From Pseudomonas sp. B33.4 (GTDB lineage: Bacteria > Pseudomonadota > Gammaproteobacteria > Pseudomonadales > Pseudomonadaceae), in contig NZ_CP140706.1 in assembly GCF_034555375.1 (NCBI RefSeq), positions 3,587,001 through 3,651,000 of the forward strand: 64,000 bases of DNA, given 5' to 3'. The notes beneath the pieces are model-generated. The model made no database searches. It had not been told where the DNA came from and saw nothing but the letters and a program-made list of their open reading frames with translations. Below are positions 9,450 to 18,972 of this stretch, in pieces (the first letter of the stretch is position 1; every line of letters begins with the position of its first letter). The translations under genes and the position numbers were made by a program.

Positions 9450-10124
9450 TTACTTGGCTGCCTTGAGCTTCAGATACGACTGACGCAGGTCTGAGGCCCA
9501 GCCATCGATGACGGGTTTGACGTCGTTGGCGCTCATCGCCTGCGAATCATTTTCCAGTGGCTTGCCGGTGCCTTTGCGTACCACTTGCGCGACGACCTTG
9601 TTATTCGCGCCATCGAGGAACACCGCTTCGGTGGCCAACGTAGTTTCCTGATCGCGAATACCGCTGGCCGTGCTGACCGCTGCTGCCACCAGGGCAATCG
9701 GAATCACCTCATACGCGTGCAGGCCTTCGGTCTTGCTGCTCACGGCGGTGATCGCCGCACGCACCACAATCACGCCAGGGCCTGGGCCGGTGGCCAACGG
9801 CAGGTCTTTGCCGATCTCACGCTTGAGTGCCTGATCGTAGTAGGAAGTGATGCCATTGAGGGTCTGCTGGGAGATCTTCGCGGTCGGTTGCGGTTTCGGA
9901 TAGAGCTGAGTCGGCTCGATGTACACACTGGTGAATTTTTTGATATCGACCTTCGGATCGATCCAGCGCATGACCTCGGCACCGGACGGGGATTTGGCCT
10001 CCTTGAGCTGACTGTAGTCCTTGAGGAAGCCGGAGTACTCTTTCGGGTCGACGGTTTTGCTGGAACAACCTACCACTGCGAGGGTGGCAAAACACAGTGT
10101 GCCCATCATCACTGCTAGCTTCAT
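9450..10124 (-). CDS. DUF3313 family lipoprotein
   Basis: The protein is 224 residues. The signal peptide ends in the lipobox VVGC (Cys about 20), so the mature protein is lipidated. The mature part (YSGFLKDYSQL..., MRWIDPKVDIKKF, TSVYIEP) is characteristic of DUF3313 putative lipoproteins. Lysine-serine residues after the Cys (CSSK) do not signal inner-membrane retention, so the outer membrane is likely. The gene converges on the DUF3829 gene and diverges from the octaheme cytochrome gene, with a 212-base intergenic region (10125-10336) in which no recognisable operator stands out. Confidence 0.75.
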   Translation of the reverse strand: MKLAVMMGTLCFATLAVVGCSSKTVDPKEYSGFLKDYSQLKEAKSPSGAEVMRWIDPKVDIKKFTSVYIEPTQLYPKPQPTAKISQQTLNGITSYYDQALKREIGKDLPLATGPGPGVIVVRAAITAVSSKTEGLHAYEVIPIALVAAAVSTASGIRDQETTLATEAVFLDGANNKVVAQVVRKGTGKPLENDSQAMSANDVKPVIDGWASDLRQSYLKLKAAK

Positions 10125-10336
10125 GCTGTAACTCCTGTCAGAAGGCCGAAAACTTTGCCTAGGGGAGTTACAGGTATAGCTAAAACCTCAGCAATTGCGA
10201 TTGCAAAGCACAATATTCACGCAACGCTGCGCAGCGGATCACAACCGTCATTTGACAGACGCCGGTCATCCGGCAAAGCTGCACCGAGCTTGAACGCACG
10301 CCAGACGGCAAATGCACCTGGACTACGGAAGTCGCA

Positions 10337-12691
10337 ATGCCCAAGCATAAAAATAAAACAGCACAACCTGACCCTGATTCACCTCGATCTTCACTCTCAA
10401 AATATCTGTTCCCGATCACCATTGGCGTGCTGCTGGCCGCCGTGGCGGGGATCGGCTGGTTTCTGTTCAGCCCTGCTCCCGCCCCCGTAAAACCTGCGCC
10501 AATAAGCGTGTCAGCAGCCGTAAAGCCGCAGCCTGTTGTGGTGAACAAACCGGTGACGATGGTCGATGAACAACAATGCCAGGGCTGCCACAGCGAACAG
10601 GTCAAGGACTGGCAAGGTTCACATCACCAGTTGGCGATGCAGCCGGCGAACGCTGAAACGATGCTCGGCAACTTCAACAACATCACCTTCAAAGGCGAAA
10701 ACGAGACCACGCGCTTCTCGCGCAAGGGCGATGAGTTCTGGGTCAACACGCCCGGCATCGACGGCAAGCATGCCGACTTCAAAGTCGCCTACACCTTCGG
10801 CATCGCACCGCTGCAGCAATACCTGATCGAAGTCGGTGAGGGTCGCTTGCAGGCACTCGGTGTGGCGTGGGATACCGAGAAAAACCGCTGGTTTCATCTC
10901 TACCCCGGCCAAGGCGTGAACTTCAAGAATCCGCTGCACTGGAGCAAGCCGAGCCAGAACGCCAACTTCATGTGCGTCGAGTGCCACACCACTGGCTTCA
11001 AGCGCAATTTCGATGCGGCCAGCAACACCTTCAACAGTCACTGGAACAGCCTCGGTGTCGGTTGTCAGGCGTGTCACGGTCCGGCGTCGAATCACTTGGA
11101 GTGGACGCAGAAAAAAACCGATCTGATCCATCAGGGTTTCGACGTCGATCTCAAGAACAAGAACGCCACCGTCGAGATCGAAACCTGCGCCCGTTGCCAC
11201 GCGCGGCGTGCGCCGCTGGGCGATGGCTACACCGTCGGCAAGCGCCTGATGGACGATTACCTGCCCAGCACCCTGACCCGCGAGTTGTATGCGCTGGACG
11301 GCAAGATCAAGGATGAGGTGTTCGAACACGGCTCATTCCTGCAAAGCAAGATGTTCGACAAGGGCGTGCGGTGCAGCAACTGCCACAACCCGCACAGCAC
11401 CGAACTGAAAGCACCGGGCAACGCGGTATGCCTGCAATGCCACAACGCCGCCGGCAAGACTTCGATCGAAGGCGTTGACGGCAAAGGCCTGCAAGCGAAG
11501 AACTACGACTCCGTCGAACATACCCGCCACACCCTGGGCCAGCCCGGTTCGCAGTGCGTGGATTGCCACATGCCCGGCAAGTTCTACATGGGCAACGACT
11601 TCCGCCATGACCACAGCTTCAGCATTCCCAACCCGGAACGGGCGCAGAAGCTCGGCACGCCGGACGCGTGCCTGACCTGCCATCAGGGCAAGGCTGGCGA
11701 CAAGGTCACCGCGCAGTTCAAGTTGTGGAACGCGTCCACCGCGCCGCAGGCACCGCGTTATGACGAAAGTCTGTGGCTGATCCGCAACGGCCAGCCGGGT
11801 GCTGCGGATGCGTTGTATGAGCAGTTGCAGCGCAGCAATCTGCCGGCGATTCAACGCGCGACATTGCTCGCGGACCTGCCGCTGTATCCGAGCGAACAGG
11901 CGTTGAAACTGGCAACGCAGGATCTGAAGAATCCGGCGCCGCAAGTGCGCGAAAGTGCCGTGCGGGCGATCAGTGCGTTCTTGCCGCCTCCGGAGCGAGC
12001 ACCGTTGTTGGCACCGCTGCTGGGTGATCCGGTGAAAGCCGTGCGCATCGTTGCCGCACGGGATCTGCTGAGTGTTGCGCGCAATGGCGGTCTTGGCGCA
12101 GCGCAAGCCAATTGGGATGCGGCGATTGCCGAGTACGAAGCGGTGCAGAAGAGTCTGCTGGAACGTGCCGAGGCCAATCTGAATCTGGCGATGCTGTACC
12201 AGGCCAGTGGCCGTGCCGCGGAAGTTGAAGGTCTGCTGCGCTCGGCGCTCAAGCGCGACCCGGACTTTTACCCGGCGCTGGTGACGCTGGTGCAATGGCT
12301 TGAAGCCAATGGTCGAGGTCAGGAAGCGCAAACGTTGCTCGATGACAGCCTCAAGCAACACCCGGACGCGGCGCTGTTGCAGCACACCCGGGGCCTGTCG
12401 CTGATCCGTGCCGGCAAGGCCGTCGACGCCATGTCGCCGCTGAAGAAAGCCGCGCAACTGGAGCCGCAGAACGCGCAATACGGTTATGTGCTGGCGGTGG
12501 CGTTGCATGAAAGCGGCAAGGTCGATGAGGCCTGCGCGGTGTTGGAGGGGCTGCTCAAGGTTCAACCGGCGAACCGCAATGCGCGGTTGTCGCTGATTCA
12601 GTGGTATCTCGACAGTGGGCAGGAGCCGAAGGCGCAGGTGTTGTTGCAGGGATGGAAGAAGATGAATATGGGGGATCCGGCGCTTAAGTGA
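10337..12691 (+). CDS. Membrane-anchored octaheme cytochrome c with helical-repeat C-terminus
   Basis: The protein is 784 residues. A short cytoplasmic N-terminus is followed by one membrane helix (about 24-45) and a proline/alanine linker. Eight CxxCH heme sites follow: CQGCH (about 81), CVECH, CQACH, CARCH, CSNCH, CLQCH, CVDCH and CLTCH (about 445). The layout resembles cytochrome c554/NrfA-like multiheme proteins. From about residue 480 the protein carries HEAT-like and TPR-like helical repeats (for example ANLNLAMLYQASGRAAEVEGLL). It should be exported and hang in the periplasm from the inner membrane. No catalytic partner or maturation gene lies next to it, so its electron donor and acceptor are unknown. 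The start follows a weak gaag Shine-Dalgarno. Confidence 0.85.
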   Translation: MPKHKNKTAQPDPDSPRSSLSKYLFPITIGVLLAAVAGIGWFLFSPAPAPVKPAPISVSAAVKPQPVVVNKPVTMVDEQQCQGCHSEQVKDWQGSHHQLAMQPANAETMLGNFNNITFKGENETTRFSRKGDEFWVNTPGIDGKHADFKVAYTFGIAPLQQYLIEVGEGRLQALGVAWDTEKNRWFHLYPGQGVNFKNPLHWSKPSQNANFMCVECHTTGFKRNFDAASNTFNSHWNSLGVGCQACHGPASNHLEWTQKKTDLIHQGFDVDLKNKNATVEIETCARCHARRAPLGDGYTVGKRLMDDYLPSTLTRELYALDGKIKDEVFEHGSFLQSKMFDKGVRCSNCHNPHSTELKAPGNAVCLQCHNAAGKTSIEGVDGKGLQAKNYDSVEHTRHTLGQPGSQCVDCHMPGKFYMGNDFRHDHSFSIPNPERAQKLGTPDACLTCHQGKAGDKVTAQFKLWNASTAPQAPRYDESLWLIRNGQPGAADALYEQLQRSNLPAIQRATLLADLPLYPSEQALKLATQDLKNPAPQVRESAVRAISAFLPPPERAPLLAPLLGDPVKAVRIVAARDLLSVARNGGLGAAQANWDAAIAEYEAVQKSLLERAEANLNLAMLYQASGRAAEVEGLLRSALKRDPDFYPALVTLVQWLEANGRGQEAQTLLDDSLKQHPDAALLQHTRGLSLIRAGKAVDAMSPLKKAAQLEPQNAQYGYVLAVALHESGKVDEACAVLEGLLKVQPANRNARLSLIQWYLDSGQEPKAQVLLQGWKKMNMGDPALK

Positions 12692-12710
12692 TTGGCCGGA
12701 GATCCTCTTG

Positions 12711-12887
12711 CCCTCACCCTAGCCCTCTCCCAGAGGTAGAGGGGACCGATTGGGGGATATTCAAGAGATACACCGACGTGAACGACTGGCTTTGAATCCA
12801 TAATCGACTCGGTCTTTCACGTCGGTGTCACTCGCCAGACACCTCGGTCAGTCCCCTCTCCCTCCGGGAGAGGGTTAGGGTGAGGGG
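12711..12887. repeat. Class II palindromic repeat pair (ccctcaccctagccctctcc)
   Basis: A left arm ccctcaccctagccctctcc (12711 onward) and a right arm ggagagggttagggtgagggg (ending 12887) form a long inverted pair around about 120 bases. The same arm occurs at 18202-18467 and 52307-52341. It lies between convergent genes and could act as a transcription barrier. Confidence 0.8.
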
Positions 12888-12906
12888 CTTTTAAGGGTTC
12901 ACCCAA

Positions 12907-13881
12907 TTACCAGGACGACGTCTCACCACTGCGCAACGCCATCTCCCGCCGGCTGTTGATGTGCATCGCCTTGATCAACGATACCGTGCCCACCAGCAAA
13001 ATCGCCGCGCCCAACAGGAAGTCGATGTTGTACAGCTGGAAATCCTGCACCGGCCCGATCAGCAGCACCCGCACGATCGCGGCGCCCAACAGCGTGGCAA
13101 GGAAGTCGATCCCCGGCTCATTACGGTAAAACACCAGCAGCAACGGCAGGCACAGCACCAACAGCAGCAACAACACCACAACCTTGAACGACCCCTTGCG
13201 CTCGACGCTGAAGGCACATTCGTGCGGGCCGTAAGCCTTGTAATCCTCGTCACGAATCATTGAGGTTTTCTCGTTGATGTAGTCGACACGGTTGTACTTC
13301 TGGATCGGCGTAAAGGTGTTGGACATCTCCATCAACGTGGTGATGTTCTTGAAACGCAGGTCAATACGTTCGCTGCCCTTGAGGTAATAGAGCACCGGTT
13401 TATAGCCGTAGCGATACGTGTCGAAAGGGAATTCGGTAACTTGCCCCTGCACACCGATCGGGCGCGGTTCAAGTTCGGCGTAGGCACTTTTGTTGGTGGC
13501 GGAAAGGTTGCGGCTCAGCGGCTGCACCTTGACCTGTTCAAGGAAGATCGGCGTAACGCCGTAGGACCATTGCAAGGGTTCCAGACGCAAACGCAGTTCG
13601 TTGCGACCGAGGTCATAGCGGTTGAACGTGCGTTCCGAAACCACCAATGAGCCACTGAGCATGAACTCGCCGCGCAGGTTGTTGGTGACGCGCAAGGTCA
13701 GTTGGTCCTTGCCCAGCAACGCCGCTTCCGTGGACGGTGGCGTGCCGCACCACGCGGTGCTTTCACCGACGCCGCCGAGCTGGCCGCTGCGGTTTTCCTT
13801 GAATACGTAAAAGTAACTGGCCCACAGCGTCACCATTAAAAGCAACGCTGTGAGGCCGAGAATTTTTTTGCCCGGACTCAC
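12907..13881 (-). CDS. Unrecognised membrane protein, 324 aa
   Basis: The start is GTG with ggag 8 bases upstream. One N-terminal membrane helix (about 8-28) is followed by about 200 exported residues rich in beta-type sequence. Three closely spaced hydrophobic helices then follow (about 230-250, 258-280 and 285-305), with a short cytoplasmic tail. I do not recognise a family. The layout, an extracytoplasmic domain held between an N-terminal helix and a C-terminal membrane bundle, is faintly like DUF4436 proteins, but I cannot confirm this. It is a single gene between a class II repeat and the DUF934/cysI pair. Confidence 0.6.
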   Translation of the reverse strand: MSPGKKILGLTALLLMVTLWASYFYVFKENRSGQLGGVGESTAWCGTPPSTEAALLGKDQLTLRVTNNLRGEFMLSGSLVVSERTFNRYDLGRNELRLRLEPLQWSYGVTPIFLEQVKVQPLSRNLSATNKSAYAELEPRPIGVQGQVTEFPFDTYRYGYKPVLYYLKGSERIDLRFKNITTLMEMSNTFTPIQKYNRVDYINEKTSMIRDEDYKAYGPHECAFSVERKGSFKVVVLLLLLVLCLPLLLVFYRNEPGIDFLATLLGAAIVRVLLIGPVQDFQLYNIDFLLGAAILLVGTVSLIKAMHINSRREMALRSGETSSW

Positions 13882-14022
13882 TGATCAGACTCCCTTCTTC
13901 GGTTCCATCGTCCAGCCGAAAACCCGCTGGCGACGGCGACTCTACCAAAAGGCCACCATCGACCCAAGGGAAAATGCCCGATTCATGAGGTTTCTAGGGG
14001 TTTCCCCTGCCCGGGCAAAGGG

Positions 14023-14502
14023 TTAGCGCCGACGGAACAAGGGGCGTGGTTCGATCACCGAACGCCCGTACAGCACGCTCATCCCGGCCAATCCTTTCAA
14101 CGCATCCTCGGCAGATTTGTCCTCACGTACCGCAAAACTGTCGAACCCGCACTGGCGCATATGGCTCAGCTGATCACGCAACACATCGCCGATCGCGCGC
14201 AACTCCCCTGCCCAGCCGAACCGACTGCGCAGCAGATACGCCTGGCTATATGCACGGCCGTCGCGAAAACTCGGAAAATCCAGCGCAATCAGCGGCAACG
14301 ATCCCAGCCACGGCACCAGACTTTCAACCTCGTCGTCCGGGCCGAGCCACACCGCGTGGGTCGACGGTGATTGCAGCCAATGCGCCAGCGGCAGCATCAG
14401 CAAGCCGTCAGGCCTCGGCGTCGAAGGCTCACGCAGCAGCGTCCATGGGTCATCCGTGACTATCCGTGCCGCGCCCTGCTCCAGCCGCAATAAATTATTC
14501 AT
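14023..14502 (-). CDS. DUF934 protein, partner of sulfite reductase
   Basis: The protein is 159 residues. DUF934 proteins are small cytoplasmic proteins found almost always next to CysI-type sulfite reductases; the region PLIALDFPSFRDGRAYSQA is the family signature. The start overlaps the stop of the reductase gene (ATGA), so translation is coupled. The biochemical role is unproven, and a role in electron delivery or assembly for the hemoprotein subunit is an inference from this tight linkage. Confidence 0.85.
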   Translation of the reverse strand: MNNLLRLEQGAARIVTDDPWTLLREPSTPRPDGLLMLPLAHWLQSPSTHAVWLGPDDEVESLVPWLGSLPLIALDFPSFRDGRAYSQAYLLRSRFGWAGELRAIGDVLRDQLSHMRQCGFDSFAVREDKSAEDALKGLAGMSVLYGRSVIEPRPLFRRR

Positions 14503-16172
14503 GCAGTGGCCTCCAGCGTTTTCGGATAGACCCGTTCCTTGAACGGCTCCAGGCCAATCCGCGCCACGGTATCGACGAACAATTCCTCGTGCTCGCGATA
14601 GCGGACAAACGTGCCGATGATCCGCTCGATCACCTGCGGCACTTCAGCGGCGCTGAACGATGGGCCGATGACTTTGCCCAGCGCACTGTGTTTACCTTGG
14701 GCGCCACCGAGTGTGATCTGATACCACTCGCTGCCGTTCTTATCGACGCCAAGAATGCCGATATTGCCAATGTGGTGATGGCCGCAAGCGTTCATGCAGC
14801 CGGAGATATTCAGGCAGATATCGCCCAGATCATGCAGGTAATCGAGGTTGTCGAAGCGCGCCTGAATCGCTTGGGCGATCGGAATCGATTTGGCGTTGGC
14901 CAACGCGCAGAAATCGCCGCCGGGGCAGGCAATGATGTCGGTGAGCAGGCCGACGTTGGCGCTGCCCAGATCGTGTTTGCACGCCAGTTGCCACAACGCA
15001 AAGAGGTCGGTTTTCGCCACGTCGGGCAGGACGATGTTCTGCTCATGGGCGATACGAATCTCGCCAAAACCGAAACGTTGCGACCAGTCGGCCACCGCCA
15101 GCATCTGCACACCGGTGACATCCCCCGGCGGCGACGCCATGCCCGGTTTGGTCGACAACACCACGCTGGTGTAACCCGGCACTTTGTGCGGCTGCACGTT
15201 GCGCGCGACCCAACGGGCAAACGCCGGGCTTTCCGCCAGGCGTGTGCCGAAGTCCAGATCGGTGTCGGCCAGGGTGTGATAAACCGGCGGCACGAAGGCA
15301 CTGGCGACCCGTTGGTATTCGGCCTTGGTCAACTGCGCCGGGCCGTCCTTGAGGTGCTGCCATTCCTCTTCGACTTCCTTGGCAAACGCCTCGATGCCCA
15401 ACGCCTTCACCAGAATCTTGATCCGCGCCTTGTACTTGTTGTCGCGCCGGCCATGGCGGTTGTACACCCGCAAAACGGCCTCAACGTAGGACAACAAATG
15501 CTGCCACGGCAAGCCCTCACGGATTTGCAAACCAAGAATCGGCGTGCGTCCCAGACCACCGCCGACGATCACTCGCAGCAACATCTGCCCGTCGCGACCG
15601 GGGTAAAGATACAGGCCGATGTCGTGCATCATGATCGCCGCGCGATCCTGCTTCGCCGAGCAAATGGCAATCTTGAATTTGCGCGGCAGAAACAGGAATT
15701 CCGGATTGATCGTCGACCACTGCCGCAGAATCTCGGCCAGTGGACGCGGGTCGATCAACTCGTCCGCCGCGACCCCGGCGAACGCCTCGGTGGTGATGTT
15801 GCGCACACAGTTGCCGGAGGTCTGGATCGCATGCATGTTGACCTGCGCCAGACGTTCGAGGATATCCGGCACCTCGGAGAGTTCGATCCAGTTGAACTGC
15901 ATGTTCTGCCGCGTAGTGAAGTGGCCGTAACCGCGATCGTAATCGCTGGCGATGCTCGCCAAGGTGCGCATCTGCTCGGCGCTCAACGTGCCGTAGGGAA
16001 TCGCCACTCGCAGCATGTAGGCGTGCTTCTGCATGTACAGGCCGTTTTGCAGGCGCAGCGGCAGGAACTCCTCTTCGCTCAATTCCCCGGCCATGAAGCG
16101 CTCGACCTGATCGCGAAACTGCGCAACGCGCTCGAACACCAGCGCCCGGTCGTAATCATCATATTGATACAT
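14499..16172 (-). CDS. cysI: Sulfite reductase hemoprotein (nitrite/sulfite reductase family)
   Basis: The protein is 557 residues. Two ferredoxin-like half domains and the siroheme/4Fe-4S region are present. Cluster cysteines appear as CPGGDFC (C-x5-C) and, later, CMNAC (C-x3-C), the classic siroheme reductase spacing. The siroheme-contacting stretch HAIQTSGNCVRN is intact. It would reduce sulfite to sulfide in assimilatory cysteine synthesis in the cytoplasm. It forms a coupled pair with the DUF934 gene. The sequence resembles the P. aeruginosa cysI product (next to its own DUF934 gene) more than a nitrite reductase, although the family cannot be separated by sequence reading alone. Confidence 0.85.
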   Translation of the reverse strand: MYQYDDYDRALVFERVAQFRDQVERFMAGELSEEEFLPLRLQNGLYMQKHAYMLRVAIPYGTLSAEQMRTLASIASDYDRGYGHFTTRQNMQFNWIELSEVPDILERLAQVNMHAIQTSGNCVRNITTEAFAGVAADELIDPRPLAEILRQWSTINPEFLFLPRKFKIAICSAKQDRAAIMMHDIGLYLYPGRDGQMLLRVIVGGGLGRTPILGLQIREGLPWQHLLSYVEAVLRVYNRHGRRDNKYKARIKILVKALGIEAFAKEVEEEWQHLKDGPAQLTKAEYQRVASAFVPPVYHTLADTDLDFGTRLAESPAFARWVARNVQPHKVPGYTSVVLSTKPGMASPPGDVTGVQMLAVADWSQRFGFGEIRIAHEQNIVLPDVAKTDLFALWQLACKHDLGSANVGLLTDIIACPGGDFCALANAKSIPIAQAIQARFDNLDYLHDLGDICLNISGCMNACGHHHIGNIGILGVDKNGSEWYQITLGGAQGKHSALGKVIGPSFSAAEVPQVIERIIGTFVRYREHEELFVDTVARIGLEPFKERVYPKTLEATA

Positions 16173-16206
16173 GCCACTGCCACCTCATCAGGACGCACAC
16201 AATTCC

Positions 16207-16296
16207 TGTAGGAGTGAGCCTGCTCGCGATAGCGGTGTGTCAGGCAACTGAGATGTTGACTGACACACCGCTATCGCGAGCAGGCTCACTCCTACA
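16207..16296. repeat. REP doublet (REPIN), class I
   Basis: Arms beginning tgtaggagtgagcctgctcgcgatagcg and its reverse complement lie around a loop containing tgtcag...ctgaca. It lies in the 346-base divergent region between cysI and ccoN. The remainder of that region (16297-16518) must hold the ccoN promoter. I looked for a TTGAT-N4-ATCAA Anr/Fnr box and did not find a convincing one. Confidence 0.9.
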
Positions 16297-16518
16297 GATT
16301 TTCCCAGACTATGGCGGAACAGCGCAGCACGTTACAGATTCACCTGAAGCGATAAAAACCATATCAGGGCGCGGCAGAACGCCGCAGTCAGCACTTCAAT
16401 CTGATCCGCACAAATGAAAGATTCCTGAGCCTGTTTTGTTTCTGGCGGGGTTTCTACAGTGCAGCTCATGTCAGACCGGGTGGCCTGGCAAGACTTTGCA
16501 ACCGTGGATGAACTGACC

Positions 16519-17946
16519 ATGAGCACAGCAACAATCGGACAGGCTTATAACTACAAGGTCGTCCGCCAATTCGTCATCGCGACAATTTTCTGGGGTGTGG
16601 TGGGCATGGCGATGGGCGTGTTGATCGCCTCGCAACTGGTCTGGCCAGAGATGAACCTGGACCTGCCGTGGACCACCTTCGGCCGCTTGCGCCCGCTGCA
16701 CACCAGCCTGGTGATTTTCGGTTTCGCCGGCAGCGCGCAATTCGCCGCCAGTTATTACGCAGTCCAGCGTACCTGCCAGGTGCGGCTGTACTCGGACAAA
16801 CTCGCGGCGTTCACCTTCTGGGGCTGGCAATCGGTGATCGTGATCATGCTGATCACCCTGCCGTTGGGCTACACCACCACCAAGGAATACGCCGAGATCG
16901 AATTCTCCGGCGCGGTGTGGATGGCCGTGGTCTGGGTCGCTTACGCCATCGTGTTTTTCACCACCGTGGTACAGCGCAAGACCAAACACATCTACGTCGG
17001 TAACTGGTTTTTTGGCGCGTTCATTCTGGTGATCGCCATGCTCCACGTGGTCAATCACCTGTCGATTCCGGTGGACTGGTTCAAGTCGTATCCGGTGTAT
17101 TCCGGTGCTACCGACGCGATGGTGCAGTGGTGGTACGGGCACAACGCAGTGGGCTTCTTCCTGACCACTGGGTTCCTCGGGATGATGTATTACTTCGTGC
17201 CGAAACAGGTCAATCGCCCGGTCTATTCGTATCGCCTGTCGATCGTGCATTTCTGGGCGCTGATCACCCTGTACATCTGGGCCGGCCCGCACCATTTGCA
17301 CTACACCGCGTTGCCGGACTGGGCGCAATCACTGGGCATGGCCATGTCGCTGATCCTGCTGGCGCCGAGCTGGGGCGGGATGATCAACGGCATGATGACC
17401 TTGTCCGGCGCCTGGCATAAATTGCGCACCGATCCGATTCTGCGCTTTCTCGTACTGTCGCTCGCGTTCTACGGCATGTCGACGTTCGAAGGGCCGATGA
17501 TGGCGATCAAAACCGTCAACGCCCTCTCCCACTACACCGACTGGACCATCGGCCACGTGCACGCCGGGGCTTTGGGCTGGGTGGCGATGATCACCTTCGG
17601 CGCGACTTATCACATGGTGCCGAAAGTCTTTGGCCGCGAGCAGATGTACAGCACACCACTGATCAACCTGCACTTCTGGCTGGCGACGATTGGCACGGTG
17701 TTGTACATCGCCTCGATGTGGGTCAACGGCATCACTCAGGGCCTGATGTGGCGGGCGATCAACGAGGACGGCACGCTGACCTATTCGTTTGTCGAAGCGC
17801 TGCAAGCCAGTCATCCGGGGTTCATCGTGCGCTTTGCCGGCGGGGTGTTCTTCCTCACGGGTATGTTGCTGATGGCTTACAACGTCTGGCGCACGGTGCG
17901 GGTTGCCGACGTCGCGCTGGCCCACCGCGAAGCACAGATCGCCTGA
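16519..17946 (+). CDS. ccoN: Orphan cbb3-type cytochrome c oxidase subunit I
   Basis: The protein is 475 residues with about 12 membrane helices. It carries heme-copper oxidase landmarks: an early histidine after [31 protein letters not shown], the [13 protein letters not shown] region and the [11 protein letters not shown] histidine. The start at the ATG followed by [17 protein letters not shown] matches CcoN proteins; upstream GTG/ATG starts (16459, 16468) lack that match. No ccoO or ccoP is adjacent, so this is an isolated extra CcoN, as known for ccoN3/ccoN4 of P. aeruginosa, where such subunits swap into oxidases made with CcoO and CcoP from the main operons. It is followed 18 bases later by a CcoQ-like gene. 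Confidence 0.9.
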   Translation: MSTATIGQAYNYKVVRQFVIATIFWGVVGMAMGVLIASQLVWPEMNLDLPWTTFGRLRPLHTSLVIFGFAGSAQFAASYYAVQRTCQVRLYSDKLAAFTFWGWQSVIVIMLITLPLGYTTTKEYAEIEFSGAVWMAVVWVAYAIVFFTTVVQRKTKHIYVGNWFFGAFILVIAMLHVVNHLSIPVDWFKSYPVYSGATDAMVQWWYGHNAVGFFLTTGFLGMMYYFVPKQVNRPVYSYRLSIVHFWALITLYIWAGPHHLHYTALPDWAQSLGMAMSLILLAPSWGGMINGMMTLSGAWHKLRTDPILRFLVLSLAFYGMSTFEGPMMAIKTVNALSHYTDWTIGHVHAGALGWVAMITFGATYHMVPKVFGREQMYSTPLINLHFWLATIGTVLYIASMWVNGITQGLMWRAINEDGTLTYSFVEALQASHPGFIVRFAGGVFFLTGMLLMAYNVWRTVRVADVALAHREAQIA

Positions 17947-17964
17947 GGCAGGGAGCCGCTCGTG

Positions 17965-18183
17965 ATGGAGATTTTCTTTGATGTGTTGGGCGTGGTGTTT
18001 CTGTGGCTGGCGGTGGAGTACTGCTTGCGGCGGGAAACGGCGGACAGTCTTGATGAGGCGAGCATGGTGCCGTTTGCCGATGATCCGGAGGTGGCGCGGC
18101 GGGTGGAGCTGGCCACCGGCAAGACTGTGAAAGCGGTGGCGCCGGAGGTGGCGAAGCCGGGGTGGGTCAATCTCGATATGTGA
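17965..18183 (+). CDS. Small CcoQ-like membrane protein
   Basis: The protein is 72 residues (73 if the GTG at 17962 is used; gggag lies upstream of both). A single N-terminal membrane helix (FFDVLGVVFLWLAVEYCL) is followed by LDEASMVPFADDPE. CcoQ subunits of cbb3 oxidases have the same plan: one helix, then a short acidic tail with a 'EAA-LPFADDE' motif. The position directly after ccoN supports the call. P. aeruginosa ccoN4 is also followed by a small unnamed gene. I infer a CcoQ-like stabilising subunit; length and motif are the only evidence. Confidence 0.6.
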   Translation: MEIFFDVLGVVFLWLAVEYCLRRETADSLDEASMVPFADDPEVARRVELATGKTVKAVAPEVAKPGWVNLDM

Positions 18184-18201
18184 GGAGTGTCAGGTGGGCT
18201 G

Positions 18202-18467
18202 CCCTCACCCTAGCCCTCTCCCGGAGGGAGAGGGAACTGACCGCGTGGTTTATGCGAAATACATCGGCCTGAAATATCGAATCGAACTCAGGTTTTGAAC
18301 AGCACTCGGTCTGCACCCTTTCCCCCTTGGGGGAGAGGTAACTGACCGCGTGGTTTATGCGAACTACACCGACCTGAAATATCTCGGGTGAATGCAATCT
18401 CAAACACGACGAAGATCTGCTCCCTTTCCCCCTCGCCCCCCTGGGGGAGAGGGCTGGGGTGAGGGGG
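18202..18467. repeat. Composite class II repeat with internal direct repeats
   Basis: Three G/C palindromic units (starting near 18202, 18318 and 18421) alternate with a near-identical spacer. The spacer beginning actgaccgcgtggtttatgcg occurs at 18235-18277 and again at 18340-18382. The outer arms are ccctcaccctagccc and its complement. The element fills the gap between ccoQ-like and the next convergent gene; no protein is encoded. Confidence 0.8.
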
Positions 18468-18480
18468 TAAGCTCTTGATC

Positions 18481-18972
18481 TTAACTACGGTCGCGAGGAA
18501 TCAGGCTTTGCAGTTGTTGGGCTAGGAAGTTGGCGTCAAAGGCAAACGTATCCGGATCCTTCAAACCATTGGTCTTGCGCCACTGCCACTCACCGTTCGG
18601 CAGCCCTACCAACGAAATGCTGCCATAACGCGCTGCCGTCAGCCCCATCACAGCAAGGGAGATCTGCCCAGCGCTGCCCATCACATCCGGCACAAACTCC
18701 ACCGGTTTGCCGGCAATCACAATGCTCAGCTTTTCCGTTTTGAAGGTCGAAGTCTCTACCGGCGTACTCGGCCCGAACGCGACATACGCCTCACGACTCA
18801 CCTCCAGCAGATTCGGCGCCTGCACCGGCTCCAGCCATTGCTGGATATCGCCGAACAGCGCGGTAATCCGTGTGGCCCATGCCGCCGATTGCGTTTCGAA
18901 CAATTGCTTCTTGTGCGCTTCGCTCTCGGCGTAATGACGGAGCATTTCGCCCAGTTGTTGTACATCGTCCAT
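18481..18972 (-). CDS. Hypothetical protein, 163 aa
   Basis: The ATG at 18972 has agga 8 bases upstream and begins MDDVQQLGEML. An in-frame extension to 19185 exists but has no ribosome site and covers the promoter region of the racemase gene. The N-terminal 55 residues look helical and charged (RHYAESEAHKKQLFE). The C-terminal half is beta-rich with repeated Val/Gly (SISLVGLPNGEWQWRK). There is no signal peptide, so it is cytoplasmic. I do not recognise the family. It is divergent from the Asp/Glu racemase gene, with a 212-base region between them. Confidence 0.65.
   Translation of the reverse strand: MDDVQQLGEMLRHYAESEAHKKQLFETQSAAWATRITALFGDIQQWLEPVQAPNLLEVSREAYVAFGPSTPVETSTFKTEKLSIVIAGKPVEFVPDVMGSAGQISLAVMGLTAARYGSISLVGLPNGEWQWRKTNGLKDPDTFAFDANFLAQQLQSLIPRDRS

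Noticed and set aside
14466..16211. 581-codon open frame antisense to cysI
   Set aside because: It is the mirror of a well-supported siroheme reductase gene in GC-rich DNA, with no ribosome site or recognisable domain.
16297..16518. Anr/Fnr box upstream of ccoN
   Set aside because: No convincing TTGAT-N4-ATCAA sequence was found by eye.
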